64,000 nucleotides of DNA from DAOPJM01 sp964490325 (GCA_964490325.1 CAZBBX010000008.1:1-64000); one strand, 5' to 3'; counted from the first letter of the stretch, positions 31,816-41,216 are shown. Numbers and translations are program-made. The notes: a model not told the origin generated them from the sequence alone.

Positions 31816-33045
31816 ATGACCTACATCAAGCGACATATGGAAGAAGTGGTCCTGTCTTTAAGCAAAAGTTGGTCAGTAATCCTGCTGACCGGGCCGCGGC
31901 AGGCGGGTAAAACGACCATGCTCAAGATGCTTGCGGCACAGGAGGGCGCGGGACGCGCGTATGTATCCCTTGACGATCTGAATATGCGCGAACTGGCAAA
32001 GACCGACCCTAAGCTTTTTTTGCAGCTGCACAAGCCGCCGATCCTGATCGACGAGGTGCAGTATGCACCCGAGCTGTTCACCTATATCAAGATCCATGTG
32101 GATGCGCACCATACCCCCGGTGATTTTTGGCTCACAGGCTCACAAATTTTCCGTCTGATGCAGGGCGTGCAGGAATCGCTGGCGGGACGCGTGGCGCTGC
32201 TGCATATGTCGCCGCTTTCTCAGCGGGAGATCATCGGCGCAGAGCCCCTGCCGTTCACCACCGATCTTGATACGCTGGCGGAGCAAAGCAAGAAAATACA
32301 GCCCGTGTCCACGCCGAAGCTGTATCAACGCTTATGGAACGGCTGTATGCCGGGGCTTATCAGCGGCAATCTTTCCGAACGGGATATTTTCTATTCCTCC
32401 TACCTGTCCACCTATGTGGAACGGGACGTGCGCGACCTCTCCGGCACGGTGGACGCGCTGAAATTCCTCCGCTTCATCACAGCTGTGGCGGCGCGGGCTT
32501 CACAGCTTGTCAACTGCAAGTCCATTGCCGATGACGCCGACATCGATCAAACGACTTGCAAGAGCTGGATCAACCTATTGGAGACGCTGGGCATCGTGTT
32601 TCTGCTGCATCCGTATTCCAACAATGTGCTCAAGCGCACCATCAAAACGCCGAAGCTGTATTTTTACGACACCGGTCTTGTCTGCTATCTGACGCGCTGG
32701 TCTTCCCCCGAGGTTGCGGAAAGCGGCGCGATGAACGGCGCGCTGTTGGAGAATTTCACGGTATCCGAGATTATGAAAAGCTATCAAAACGTTGGGCGCG
32801 AACCCTATCTCCACTACTACCGCGACCGTGACGCCAAGGAGATCGACGTCATTTTGGAGGGCGACGGCAAGCTCTGCCCGCTGGAGATCAAAAAGACCGC
32901 CACGCCGGACAAGCGTCTCGTGCGCACCTTCGATGTGATCGACAAGTCCCCGCTGCAGCGCGGCGTCGGCGCGGTGCTCTGCATGGCGGATACGCTCAGC
33001 GCCATCGATCGGGAAAATTTGATCGTGCCTGTGTGGATGCTGTAG
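31816..33045 (+). CDS. AAA ATPase with DUF4143 domain
   Basis: A 409-residue ATPase of the AAA_14/DUF4143 type. The Walker A is TGPRQAGKTT (about 25-34), Walker B is in PPILIDEVQYAPEL, and sensor-like LTGSQIF follows. The C-terminal DUF4143 region includes YIERDVRDL-like (here YVERDVRDLSG) and a PD-(D/E)xK-like pattern, EIDVILEGDGKLCPLEIKKT. Such genes are widespread single-gene accessory elements whose function is uncertain; a nuclease or toxin-antitoxin-like role has been suggested. It has no link to the sugar-acid genes around it. Confidence 0.92.
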   Translation: MTYIKRHMEEVVLSLSKSWSVILLTGPRQAGKTTMLKMLAAQEGAGRAYVSLDDLNMRELAKTDPKLFLQLHKPPILIDEVQYAPELFTYIKIHVDAHHTPGDFWLTGSQIFRLMQGVQESLAGRVALLHMSPLSQREIIGAEPLPFTTDLDTLAEQSKKIQPVSTPKLYQRLWNGCMPGLISGNLSERDIFYSSYLSTYVERDVRDLSGTVDALKFLRFITAVAARASQLVNCKSIADDADIDQTTCKSWINLLETLGIVFLLHPYSNNVLKRTIKTPKLYFYDTGLVCYLTRWSSPEVAESGAMNGALLENFTVSEIMKSYQNVGREPYLHYYRDRDAKEIDVILEGDGKLCPLEIKKTATPDKRLVRTFDVIDKSPLQRGVGAVLCMADTLSAIDRENLIVPVWML

Positions 33046-33288
33046 AGCGCACTTAAAACCGCGCCCCCTTGCCGCACAGCTGTAAAAATACTTTCTGCTT
33101 CGACTTACCGTTGCACCTTACCGTTGTGTTTGTACGATCACCCGCATAGGCGGATATGCAGTAAAGACGATCTCTGCTTCGATTTACTGTTTGTGTTGGC
33201 ACGATATACCTGTTCCGTGCAGGACAGGATGCTGTTGCGACCGCGGACTGCGTTTTAAATGGGCGAAGATCCCTTTGCGCCTGCTTCC
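33046..33288. other. Short convergent intergenic region with imperfect repeat
   Basis: No gene seen. A TTCTGCTTCGACTTACCGTT-like block (about 33091) recurs in altered form near 33170 (CTGCTTCGATTTACTGTT). No clear terminator was found between the converging genes. Confidence 0.4.
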
Positions 33289-34314
33289 TTACTTGAGCGA
33301 CAGGGAACTGCGCTCCACAAAGCGCCCCGGCAGAACGATGGTCTGCGGGAAGGGCAGCGGCGAGCCTTCAATGCGGTTTATCAGCAGCTCGAAGGTCTGC
33401 TTGGCCATGTCCATGAGCGGCTGCTCGATGACCGTCAGGCGCTGCGAGGTATGGTAGTCGTCGGAGGGCAGGTCGTAGCCCCACAGCCCCATCTCGTCGG
33501 GATAGCGGATGCCAAGGTCGGAAAACGCCCGATCCACGCGGAACAGCAGGGGCGAGTTGGTGACGAACACCGCGCCCTTCTTGTCCATGTACAGGCTTCG
33601 CAGCTCGATGAGTACGCGGCGGATGCCCGCCTCGGTGTTTTCGGGGTCGATGCGATAGACCCCCGCCTGTATGCCGTGCGCCTCGCAGAAGGCGGCAAAG
33701 GCGTTTTCACGCTTGATGATGGTGCTCTGCGGCATGCGGTACACGTCGCTGGTGATGAGGGAAAACTCCCGATAGCCGCCATCGTACAAGCGCTTGAGCG
33801 CGTTTGTGATGGTGCCCTCGTGATCCACGGTCACGCTGTCCAGCTCCACGCCCGCCTCCATGCGGTCACACGCCACCACGGCAATGCCTGAGGCGTTCAG
33901 CTTTTTATAGTAGTCGTAATTGCAGCCCGTCATGGTGATGATCCCCTCGACACGGTGATCCAGCAGGCGCTGGATGCAGGCGTTCTCGCGGCGCGCATCG
34001 TCCTCGATGGACAAAAAGAGCGGACTGTACTGCGTGTCGGAGCAGGCTTGACAGATGCCGCGGATGACGGTGGACGCCATGGTCGTGTTGATGTGCGCCA
34101 TGACCACGCCGAACAGATAGCCCTTGTTGACCTTGAGCCCCTTGGCGACAAGGCTGGGATGATAGTTGCGCTCTGCGATGGTCTTTTTGATGCGCTCCCG
34201 CGTTTCCGTGGACATATACTCGTAATGCCCGTTCAGATAGCGGGATATGGTGGCGGTGGATACGCCTACCTCGCGAGCGATATCTGAGATAGTGTATCGT
34301 TTACCTGTATTCAT
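33289..34314 (-). CDS. LacI-family transcriptional regulator
   Basis: A 341-residue LacI/GalR-type regulator. The N-terminal helix-turn-helix and hinge TISDIAREVGVSTATISRYLNG (two helices, about 8-30) is followed by a periplasmic-binding-protein-like effector domain (about 60-335). It is divergent from the sugar-acid dehydratase operon, whose promoter carries two ATCGAT operators with the central CG typical of this family, so it is the best candidate to bind that motif throughout the island. Effector unknown; a sugar acid or keto-deoxy intermediate is likely. Confidence 0.94.
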   Translation of the reverse strand: MNTGKRYTISDIAREVGVSTATISRYLNGHYEYMSTETRERIKKTIAERNYHPSLVAKGLKVNKGYLFGVVMAHINTTMASTVIRGICQACSDTQYSPLFLSIEDDARRENACIQRLLDHRVEGIITMTGCNYDYYKKLNASGIAVVACDRMEAGVELDSVTVDHEGTITNALKRLYDGGYREFSLITSDVYRMPQSTIIKRENAFAAFCEAHGIQAGVYRIDPENTEAGIRRVLIELRSLYMDKKGAVFVTNSPLLFRVDRAFSDLGIRYPDEMGLWGYDLPSDDYHTSQRLTVIEQPLMDMAKQTFELLINRIEGSPLPFPQTIVLPGRFVERSSLSLK

Positions 34315-34605
34315 GGCAAAGCTCCTTCATCGACAGAAAATGGGCTGAAAAATATACCTTCTATGTAGTATGAAACCATTTTTTAAACGAATTGTCAATA
34401 ACGAATTCGCTTGATCCGGGAAAAAATGGAAGAACACTTCATTGCCCTTTGCGTAAAACAGCCCCCTTCATACAGCGGTATGCCCCCGTCATGCAGCCGA
34501 ACGCACCAAAAAAGCGTTTGGAAAAGCCCCGCCGCACGGGATATCTTACGAAAATCGACAAAAAGGCACACTTTTTGAACGTGTTTTTATGTAAAATATT
34601 TTTTA

Positions 34606-34617
34606 TTTATCGATTGA
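34606..34617. promoter_or_regulatory. ATCGAT operator overlapping the dehydratase -35
   Basis: TTTATCGATTGA; its right end is the first part of the TTGACA -35. Confidence 0.7.
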
Positions 34618-34643
34618 CAAGACCATAAGGGCAATGTTAAGAT
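34614..34643 (+). promoter_or_regulatory. Promoter of the dehydratase-kdgK operon
   Basis: Consensus TTGACA (34614-34619), 18 bp, TAAGAT (34638-34643), with operators over the -35 and just past the transcription start. Leader about 150 nt. Confidence 0.75.
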
Positions 34644-34658
34644 AAGCACGTCAGTCAG

Positions 34659-34670
34659 GTAATCGATTTA
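34659..34670. promoter_or_regulatory. ATCGAT operator past the dehydratase transcription start
   Basis: GTAATCGATTTA, centred 53 bp (about five turns) from the copy at 34606. The rest of the 34315-34802 gap holds the divergent lacI promoter area and nothing else recognised. Confidence 0.7.
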
Positions 34671-34802
34671 GTAGACGCGGCTGAGAGCGTTTTTCGCGGA
34701 AGGGGTGGAGCCTTTCAAACGAAAATGCGAGGCGGTCGGGGTCGAAGGGTCGATGCCTGCAAGAGCGCAAAGACATTTTTAGAAAGGAACAGGGGATCAT
34801 CC

Positions 34803-35978
34803 ATGAAAATTGCAAAGATAGAAACTTTCTTATACTATCCGGGTACCGCGAAGAACCTGCTGTTTTGCCGCGTAGAGACCACGGACGGCGTGTACGGCTG
34901 GGGCGAGGCCTATGTGGGCAAGGGCAAGGAAAAGGTCGTTCAGACCTACATCGAGGCCATCACGCCCACCATCCTTGGCGAGAGCGTTTTTGAGATCAAG
35001 CATCTGGGCACGGCGACCTTCGACGATTTCCAGATCCGCCGCAGCGCGGTGGACTTCTTCTCCGCTTGGAGCGCCATCGAGATCGCGCTTTGGGACATCG
35101 TGGGCAAGATCTGCGGTCAGCCCGTGTACAATCTGCTTGGCGGCAAGTATCGCGACAAGGTGCGCCTGTACGCCAACGGCTGGTGGTTTGGCGCAGCCAA
35201 CACCGAGGAGACCGTCAAGCGTGCCCTCAAGGTGAAGGAGATGGGCTTTACCGCGCTCAAGTGGGATCCCTTCTACTCCCCGTGGCGCTACTACATCACA
35301 AAGGACGAGGAGGACGGCGCTGTCGAAAACGTCAAGGCCATGCGTGAGGCTCTGGGCCCCGACATGGATCTGATGATCGAGTGCCATCGCCGCCTGTCCC
35401 CCTACCATGCCATCAGCTTTGCCAAGCGCGTGGAGGAGTATCGCCCCTTCGTGTTCGAGGAGCCCTGCCTGTCCGACAATTTGGATCTGGTTCGCACGGC
35501 CAAGGCTTCCATGCCGACCATGCGCGTGGTGACAGGCGAGACCTGCTACACCAAGGCCGAGATCAAGAACATCCTTGAGACCAAGGCTGCGGACGTCATC
35601 AACCCCGACACCTGCGTATGCAGCGGCATCTTGGGCATGCTTGAGATGGCATCCATGGCGGAGCCGTACAACGTCTGCTTCTCGCCGCACAACTACAACA
35701 GCTCCATCGTGGGCCTTGCCGCCACGCTGCATGTTTCCGCAATGGCGCCCAACTTCAACATTGCGGAGCTGTTCATCAACATCAAGCCGGGCTGCGATCT
35801 GATCGACCGCTGTCCCATCAAGATTGATCACGGCTTTGCAGAGGTACCCTCTGCGCCTGGTCTGGGCGTTGATATCGACATGGAGGAGCTTTTGAAGCAC
35901 CCCTATCAGGACTCCAAGGCCGCGCACGTGCTGCCCATCACAGCCGAGTACCCCCGCAAGTCCTCCTTTGTAAAGTAA
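34803..35978 (+). CDS. Enolase-superfamily sugar-acid dehydratase (DgoD-like)
   Basis: Dehydrates a sugar acid to a 2-keto-3-deoxy acid. The 391-residue protein has the capping domain plus barrel. Metal ligands are E193, E219 and E246, with H195 two residues after the first ligand and H296 (in SPHNYN) as the other catalytic residue. This 193/195/219/246/296 pattern matches the spacing of galactonate dehydratase DgoD (D183, H185, E209, E235, H285), with Glu for Asp at the first ligand. It is the first gene of the LacI-divergent operon. Galactonate or a stereoisomer is the likeliest substrate. Confidence 0.9.
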   Translation: MKIAKIETFLYYPGTAKNLLFCRVETTDGVYGWGEAYVGKGKEKVVQTYIEAITPTILGESVFEIKHLGTATFDDFQIRRSAVDFFSAWSAIEIALWDIVGKICGQPVYNLLGGKYRDKVRLYANGWWFGAANTEETVKRALKVKEMGFTALKWDPFYSPWRYYITKDEEDGAVENVKAMREALGPDMDLMIECHRRLSPYHAISFAKRVEEYRPFVFEEPCLSDNLDLVRTAKASMPTMRVVTGETCYTKAEIKNILETKAADVINPDTCVCSGILGMLEMASMAEPYNVCFSPHNYNSSIVGLAATLHVSAMAPNFNIAELFINIKPGCDLIDRCPIKIDHGFAEVPSAPGLGVDIDMEELLKHPYQDSKAAHVLPITAEYPRKSSFVK

Positions 35979-36081
35979 AGCGTACCTAAGCGGTATCCTT
36001 CCCTCGGCAGGCACGAGCGGCTTCCCTGCCGCCTGTGCCTGTCTTTTTTCTTGAAATGTAGTATCGGAGGTGTTATCCATC

Positions 36082-37110
36082 ATGCGAGCCTGTGTCCTTA
36101 CCGATTGGGAAAAGCTGGAGATCAAGGACGTTCCCATTCCCGCCATCGGAGAAAACCAAGCGCTTATCAAGACCGTCTATGCCGGCATCTGCGGCAGCGA
36201 CGTCACCGTTTCCCGTCACAAGCATCCCACCGCCACCGTCCCGCGCATCATGTGCCACGAGATCCTTGGACGCATTGAAAAATTAGGTTCCCCCTCGGAG
36301 GAGTTTGCGATAGGCGACCGCGTCGTCATCCATCCCCTGTCCCACTGCGGCGTGTGCGCCGCCTGTCAGGCGGGAAACTTCCATGTGTGCGCGCATCTGG
36401 GCATCAAGGGGCTGCACTCCGACGGCGGCTTTGCGGAGTATGTCAGCTCCGACACGGACGTGCTGTTCCGCGTACCCGATGACATTCCCGACAAGGTCGC
36501 CATCCTCACCGAGCCGTTTGCCGTGGGCTTCCATGCCCTTGTGCGCGCAGGCGTCACGGCGGGAGACAGCGTGCTTGTCATCGGCGGCGGCCCCATCGGC
36601 ATCCTTGCCGCCATGTGCGCCGTCTACTTTGGCGCAAAGCCCGTCATCTCGGAGCCGAACCCCGAGCGTGTGGCGCTCATCCAAAGCTTGGGACTGGACG
36701 TCATCAACCCTGCCGAATGCGACATCCGCCAAGAGATCGACCGCCGCACCAAGGGCGTCGGCTTCGACCGCGTGGTGGAGGCCTCCGGCTCCGCAGCGGG
36801 TGCGGCGCTGCTCTGCTCCGCCTGCCGCATCAGCGGGAGCGCGGTGCTCATCGGCATCCCGACCGTTCCCGTCAGCTACGAGACGCCTAAGCTCATCCTT
36901 AAGGAGATCACCATTTACGGTACCCGCGTCTATACCAAGGATCACTTCCGCCGCAGCTTGGAGATGGTCTGCGCCTTCTATCGCAGCAAGCGCTTTGACC
37001 TTAGCAAGCTGATCGACTGCGTCCTGCCGCTTGAAAAGCTTGCCGAGGGCATCGACATGCAGGCGCACGGCAAGAACCGCGGCAAGATCCTCATCGACAC
37101 CCACGCCTGA
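36082..37110 (+). CDS. Zinc-dependent medium-chain alcohol dehydrogenase
   Basis: A 342-residue MDR dehydrogenase acting on a sugar, polyol or sugar acid. Catalytic zinc ligands include C37 and the H59-E60 pair; structural zinc cysteines are C89, C92, C95 and C103; the NAD(P) loop GGGPIG follows near 165-170. ATG 36082 was chosen behind GGAGG; a GTG 12 bp earlier overlaps that site. By context it makes the aldonate/uronate substrate of the dehydratase or oxidises an intermediate; the sequence is of the sorbitol/threonine/galactitol dehydrogenase type. Confidence 0.92.
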   Translation: MRACVLTDWEKLEIKDVPIPAIGENQALIKTVYAGICGSDVTVSRHKHPTATVPRIMCHEILGRIEKLGSPSEEFAIGDRVVIHPLSHCGVCAACQAGNFHVCAHLGIKGLHSDGGFAEYVSSDTDVLFRVPDDIPDKVAILTEPFAVGFHALVRAGVTAGDSVLVIGGGPIGILAAMCAVYFGAKPVISEPNPERVALIQSLGLDVINPAECDIRQEIDRRTKGVGFDRVVEASGSAAGAALLCSACRISGSAVLIGIPTVPVSYETPKLILKEITIYGTRVYTKDHFRRSLEMVCAFYRSKRFDLSKLIDCVLPLEKLAEGIDMQAHGKNRGKILIDTHA

Positions 37111-37203
37111 GCGCTCCCACCGCCCCTGCCGCTGCATAGTATGGTTTCTCCTTCCTCGAACTGCCGCGGCGGCAGGGGCAGACCCATCCTTTCGGAGGAT
37201 CCC

Positions 37204-38100
37204 ATGAAATTTACTAAAGGCATCCTTGCGCCCATGATCACGCCCTTCACCAAGGAAGGCGCGTTGGATCGCGAGGCGCTCCATCGGAACGTTTCCAAGC
37301 TCACCGAGACCCGCCTTGCGGGGCTGTTCATCCTTGGCAGCAACGGCGAGGCCGCGTTTTTGACCGACGACGAGCAGCTGGAGGTGGTGCGCATCACCCG
37401 CGCCGCGCTTGGCGCCGACAAGCTGCTGATGGTCGGCGCGTCCAAGCAGTCCGCCTACGCCGCCGTCTCCTTCCTGCGCGATGCGGCTTCCTACGGTGCG
37501 GACTGCTTTTCCGTGCTGACGCCGAGCTTTTTTGCCTCCGCGATGGACGACGACGCCCTCATCCGTTTCTACACGGACATTGCGGACGCGTCTCCCGCGC
37601 CGATCTTCATTTACAACTGTCCCAAATACGCAGCATCCGTAGCCGCTTCCCCCGAGGCGGTGCGCGTGCTGTCGCGCCATGCGAACATTGCGGGCATCAA
37701 GGAATCCTCCTCCCGCGCCATCGAGTATGCAGACCTGCAAAGCGAGGACTTCAGCGTCATTTCGGGCAGCGTCAACAGCGTGCTGTCCCTGCTCAAAAAG
37801 GGCAGCCGCGGCGGTGTGCTGTCCATGAGCAACTACCTGCCCGATGAGACCGCCGCGCTGGTCGAGCTGTGGGACGCGGGCAAGACGGCAGAAGCGGAGA
37901 CGCTCTCCGCCGAGCTGATCCGCCTCAACCGCCTCGTCTCCGGGCGCTGCGGCGTGGCGGGCATCAAGGCGGCCTGCGACCTGATGGGCTATCGCGGCGG
38001 CAGCGTGCGTTCGCCGCTGCGGGACTGCACCACGGCGGAACGGGAGCTTATCCGCGAGGCGCTCCTCTCCCACGGCTGCGGAAAGGCGGTAAGGCAATGA
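37204..38100 (+). CDS. DapA/NAL-family aldolase 3 (2-keto-3-deoxy-acid aldolase type)
   Basis: A 298-residue DapA-superfamily lyase from ATG 37204 (site CGGAGG). It is the most canonical of the three in the window: ILGSNGEAAFL loop (GxxGE, 44-49), Tyr137 in IYNCPKY and Schiff-base Lys166 in GIKESSS. In this operon the likely reaction is reversible cleavage of 2-keto-3-deoxygluconate or -galactonate to pyruvate and glyceraldehyde, an unphosphorylated branch beside the kinase/Eda route. It overlaps the FGGY kinase gene by ATGA. Confidence 0.9.
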   Translation: MKFTKGILAPMITPFTKEGALDREALHRNVSKLTETRLAGLFILGSNGEAAFLTDDEQLEVVRITRAALGADKLLMVGASKQSAYAAVSFLRDAASYGADCFSVLTPSFFASAMDDDALIRFYTDIADASPAPIFIYNCPKYAASVAASPEAVRVLSRHANIAGIKESSSRAIEYADLQSEDFSVISGSVNSVLSLLKKGSRGGVLSMSNYLPDETAALVELWDAGKTAEAETLSAELIRLNRLVSGRCGVAGIKAACDLMGYRGGSVRSPLRDCTTAERELIREALLSHGCGKAVRQ

Positions 38101-39410
38101 GCATTCTATCCTTAGATTTTGGCACCTCCTCGCTGAAGCTGGCGCTTGTCGATTGGGAGGGACGCATCGAGCGGACGGCTCGCGTTCCCTACGCCTATCG
38201 GCTGTTCGACGGCAACAAGGTCGAGATCGGCGGGGACGTCCTCATGCAGGCGCTGTTTTCGGGCATTCATGCCTTGGAAACGGACAAGCGCGACATCGAG
38301 CTGATCTGCTTTTGCACCTTCTCCCCCTCGGGGGTGTACATGGACGGGAGCGGCGAGCTGCTGCAGCCCGTCATCACGCATCTGGACAGGCGCGCCGCCA
38401 AGGAGAGCGCCGAGGTCGTCAAGCGCTTCGGCGCCAAGGCGTTTCAGCAGATCACGGGGCTGTTTCCGTTCAACGGTGGCGCTTCGATGACGACCCTGCT
38501 GTGGATGTACAACAACCGCCCCGACCTGATGCGCCGCGTCAAGACCTACGGGCATCTGCCGACTTGGCTGTATCGCCAGATGACGGGTGTGACCGCCATG
38601 GATCCCGTGAACGCGTCCATGTCGGGCCTGTATGAAACGCTGACGGACGGCGGCTGGTCGCGGAAGATCTTGGACGCCTTTTCCATTGACCGCGACATCC
38701 TGCCCGCGCTTCTGCCCATCGGCACAAAGCGCGGCCTGAGCGCTCGCTTTGCGCTGGAATCGGGTCTTATCGAAGGGACCCCCGTGGCCTTCGGCACCAA
38801 CGATGTGGCGGCGTCCCTCGTAGGCGCGGGCTGCGTGACAGCGGGCAGCGCCCTGAACGTGTGCGGCAGCAGCGAGATGATCTCGGTCATCACGGACAAG
38901 CCCGTGGCCAACGACAAGTACTACCTGCGCAAGGCCGCCATCGACGGACAATGGCAGTGCTACTCCACGATGGTGGGCGGCTTTGCACTGGACTGGTTCC
39001 AAAAGCAGTTTTGCCGCGAGATGGACGAGGCCGCCTTCTACGGCGACTATCTCAACGAGGTGGTCAAGTCGCACGCAAAGGGGACGGCGGTCAACTGCCT
39101 GCCCTTCCTAATGGGCGATCGGCAGAGCCTGCGCAAGCGCAGAGGCGGCTTTGGTGGGCTGACCCTCGGCTCGACAAGGGAGGACATGCTCTACTCGCTC
39201 CTGTTGGGGATGAACGAGCATATCAAGACCACCCTTGCTCTGGTGGAGGAGAACGTGCCGCTGACGGGCAGGCTCGCCATTACGGGCGGACTTGCCAACG
39301 ACAGCATTATACAGATGAAGAAAAAGTTGTTTGCGCCCCTGCAGCTCGTGCGCTGTGACGACTGCTCCCTGACGGGCAACGTGCAGCTGGCGCTGCGGGA
39401 CGGCAAGTGA
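38097..39410 (+). CDS. FGGY-family carbohydrate kinase
   Basis: A 437-residue sugar kinase of the xylulokinase/gluconokinase group, somewhat shorter than the usual 480-520. The N-terminal ATP-type loop LDFGTSSLKLALVD and the C-terminal domain with CGSSEMISV and AITGGLANDS are clear. ATG 38097 overlaps the DapA-type stop. In the operon it may phosphorylate gluconate-like or ketose substrates feeding the pentose or Entner-Doudoroff routes. The short length comes mainly from compact C-terminal loops. Confidence 0.9.
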   Translation: MSILSLDFGTSSLKLALVDWEGRIERTARVPYAYRLFDGNKVEIGGDVLMQALFSGIHALETDKRDIELICFCTFSPSGVYMDGSGELLQPVITHLDRRAAKESAEVVKRFGAKAFQQITGLFPFNGGASMTTLLWMYNNRPDLMRRVKTYGHLPTWLYRQMTGVTAMDPVNASMSGLYETLTDGGWSRKILDAFSIDRDILPALLPIGTKRGLSARFALESGLIEGTPVAFGTNDVAASLVGAGCVTAGSALNVCGSSEMISVITDKPVANDKYYLRKAAIDGQWQCYSTMVGGFALDWFQKQFCREMDEAAFYGDYLNEVVKSHAKGTAVNCLPFLMGDRQSLRKRRGGFGGLTLGSTREDMLYSLLLGMNEHIKTTLALVEENVPLTGRLAITGGLANDSIIQMKKKLFAPLQLVRCDDCSLTGNVQLALRDGK

Positions 39411-39423
39411 TACTTGGAGGCGA

Positions 39424-40077
39424 ATGAATATGGATGTCTATGAAAAAATGAAGGCCTGCGGCGTCGTACCCGTCGTGGTCATCGAGGACGAACGGGACGC
39501 CGTCCCCACTGCCGAGGCGCTGCTTGCGGGCGGGATCGACGTGATGGAGATCACCTTTCGCACCGCTGCGGCGGAGGCGTCGATCCGTGCCGTTGCAAAA
39601 AACGTTCCCAACATGTGCGTGGGCGCAGGGACGGTGCTGACGAAGGCGCAGGCGGAAGCTGCCAAGGCGGCAGGCGCGAGCTTCATCGTGTCGCCGGGTC
39701 TTGACGAGGAGCTGGTGCGTTGGTGCTTGGAGCAGGGCACGCCTGCGATCCCCGGCTGCGTCACCCCCACGGAGCTGATGCAGGCAAGGAAGCTGGGTCT
39801 TAGGATCCTCAAGTTCTTCCCCGCCAACGTGTATGGCGGACTTGCCGCGCTCAAGGCGCTTGCGGCGCCCTTTCCCGACCTGCGCTTTTTGCCGACAGGC
39901 GGCGTGAACGCGGCAAACCTTGCGGAGTATTTGGCTGCGCCCTCTGTGTTTGCGGTGGGCGGCAGCTGGCTGTGCGCAAAGAAGGACATCAGGGAGCACA
40001 ACTTTCAGAAGATTACGGCGCTTTGTACCGAAGCAAAGGCTGCGCGCCTGCAGGCGGAAACGGAGGCGCGGGCATGA
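39424..40077 (+). CDS. eda: KDPG (2-dehydro-3-deoxy-6-phosphogluconate) aldolase
   Basis: Class I aldolase that cleaves KDPG (or the galactonate epimer) to pyruvate and glyceraldehyde 3-phosphate. The 217-residue protein carries E42 in MEITFRT and the Schiff-base K130 in ILKFFPA, with GAGTVLT and SPGLDEELV for substrate binding and PTGGVN for the phosphate. The spacing equals that of E. coli Eda (E45, K133). It overlaps the following PfkB kinase by ATGA, so kinase and aldolase are made together. Confidence 0.95.
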   Translation: MNMDVYEKMKACGVVPVVVIEDERDAVPTAEALLAGGIDVMEITFRTAAAEASIRAVAKNVPNMCVGAGTVLTKAQAEAAKAAGASFIVSPGLDEELVRWCLEQGTPAIPGCVTPTELMQARKLGLRILKFFPANVYGGLAALKALAAPFPDLRFLPTGGVNAANLAEYLAAPSVFAVGGSWLCAKKDIREHNFQKITALCTEAKAARLQAETEARA

Positions 40078-41099
40078 AGGTGCTGACCTTTGGCGAGATC
40101 ATGCTGCGCCTGAAGCCCCCAAGCGTGGAGCGCTTCTTTCAAACGCCCCTGCTGGAGGCCACCTTTGGCGGCGGCGAAGCAAACGTTGCCGTGTCCCTTG
40201 CCAACTACGGCATGGAGGCGGAGTTTTTGACCGTGCTGCCCAACAATGCGCTGGGAGATGCGTGCATCTGTGAGCTTCGGCGGCAGGGTGTGGACACGCA
40301 CAAGATCCTGCGCGGCGAGGGGCGCATGGGGCTGTACTTTTTAGAGCAGGGCGCCAACCAACTGCCAAGCAAGGTCGTCTATGACCGCGCCTACTCCGCC
40401 ATCGCCAACGCCAAGGTCGGCGATATCGACTGGAACAAGGCGTTTGACGGCGTGGACTTCTTCCACATCACCGGCATCACCCCCGCCATCTCCCGCACGG
40501 CCATGGAGCTGTCCTTGGCGGCGGTCAAGGAGGCCAAGCGGCGCGGCGTCACGGTGTCCTGCGACCTGAACTATCGCAAGAACCTTTGGAAGTACGGCAT
40601 CGAAGCCCACACGGTCATGTGCGAGCTGGCCAAGTATGTGGACATCGCCATCGCCAACGAGGAGGACTGCCAAAAGGCGCTGGGTATCTCGGCGGAGCTG
40701 AGCGTTTCCGGCGGCGACTTGGATGTGAGCAAGTATGAAAAGCTGACCCGCACCGTACTGCAGCAGTTTCCCAACATGAAGCTGATCGCCGTGACCCTGC
40801 GGCAAAGCGTCTCCGCCGACGTCAACGGCTGGCAGGCCTGCCTGTGCGATCGGAGCGACTTCTATCTGTCGCGGCGATACGAGATTCGCGACATCGTGGA
40901 TCGCGTGGGCGGCGGCGACAGCTTTGCAGGCGGACTGATCTACGGGCTGCACGCCTACAAGGACGCAAAAAAGGCGCTGGCCTTTGCAACGGCGGCATCC
41001 TGCCTGAAGCATTCCATCATAGGAGACTTCAACCGCGTGTCCGTGAGCGACGTGGGAAAGCTCATGGCGGGCGACGGCAGCGGCCGCGTGCAGCGCTGA
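40074..41099 (+). CDS. kdgK: PfkB-family kinase, probable 2-keto-3-deoxygluconate kinase
   Basis: A ribokinase/PfkB-family kinase of 341 residues. Signature 1 is GGGEANVAVSLANYG (about 32-46) and signature 2 is DRVGGGDSFAGGLIYG, with the catalytic Asp in GGGD as in KDG kinases. Located directly after eda, it most likely makes KDPG (or KDPGal) from the keto-deoxy acid formed by the dehydratase. Last gene of the operon; a hairpin terminator follows. Confidence 0.92.
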   Translation: MKVLTFGEIMLRLKPPSVERFFQTPLLEATFGGGEANVAVSLANYGMEAEFLTVLPNNALGDACICELRRQGVDTHKILRGEGRMGLYFLEQGANQLPSKVVYDRAYSAIANAKVGDIDWNKAFDGVDFFHITGITPAISRTAMELSLAAVKEAKRRGVTVSCDLNYRKNLWKYGIEAHTVMCELAKYVDIAIANEEDCQKALGISAELSVSGGDLDVSKYEKLTRTVLQQFPNMKLIAVTLRQSVSADVNGWQACLCDRSDFYLSRRYEIRDIVDRVGGGDSFAGGLIYGLHAYKDAKKALAFATAASCLKHSIIGDFNRVSVSDVGKLMAGDGSGRVQR

Positions 41100-41136
41100 G
41101 CCGTTCTCCCCTTATTCGCATCCCTCTCATACCTGC

Positions 41137-41171
41137 GCTGTCGGGTCGCCCTGCCGATCCGACAGCCTCTT
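41137..41171 (+). terminator. Terminator of the dehydratase-kdgK operon
   Basis: Twelve-bp arms GCTGTCGGGTCG (41137-41148) and CGATCCGACAGC (41155-41166) with one G-U pair, followed by CTCTTTTT. Confidence 0.85.
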
Positions 41172-41216
41172 TTTGGGCGTCCGACCGCGATAAAGGGCGT
41201 CTTTCCTACATTTCGA

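Noticed and set aside
36283..38097. A 604-codon minus-strand frame opposite the dehydrogenase and aldolase genes
   Set aside because: It spans two well-supported genes on the other strand and has shadow-like composition without domains.
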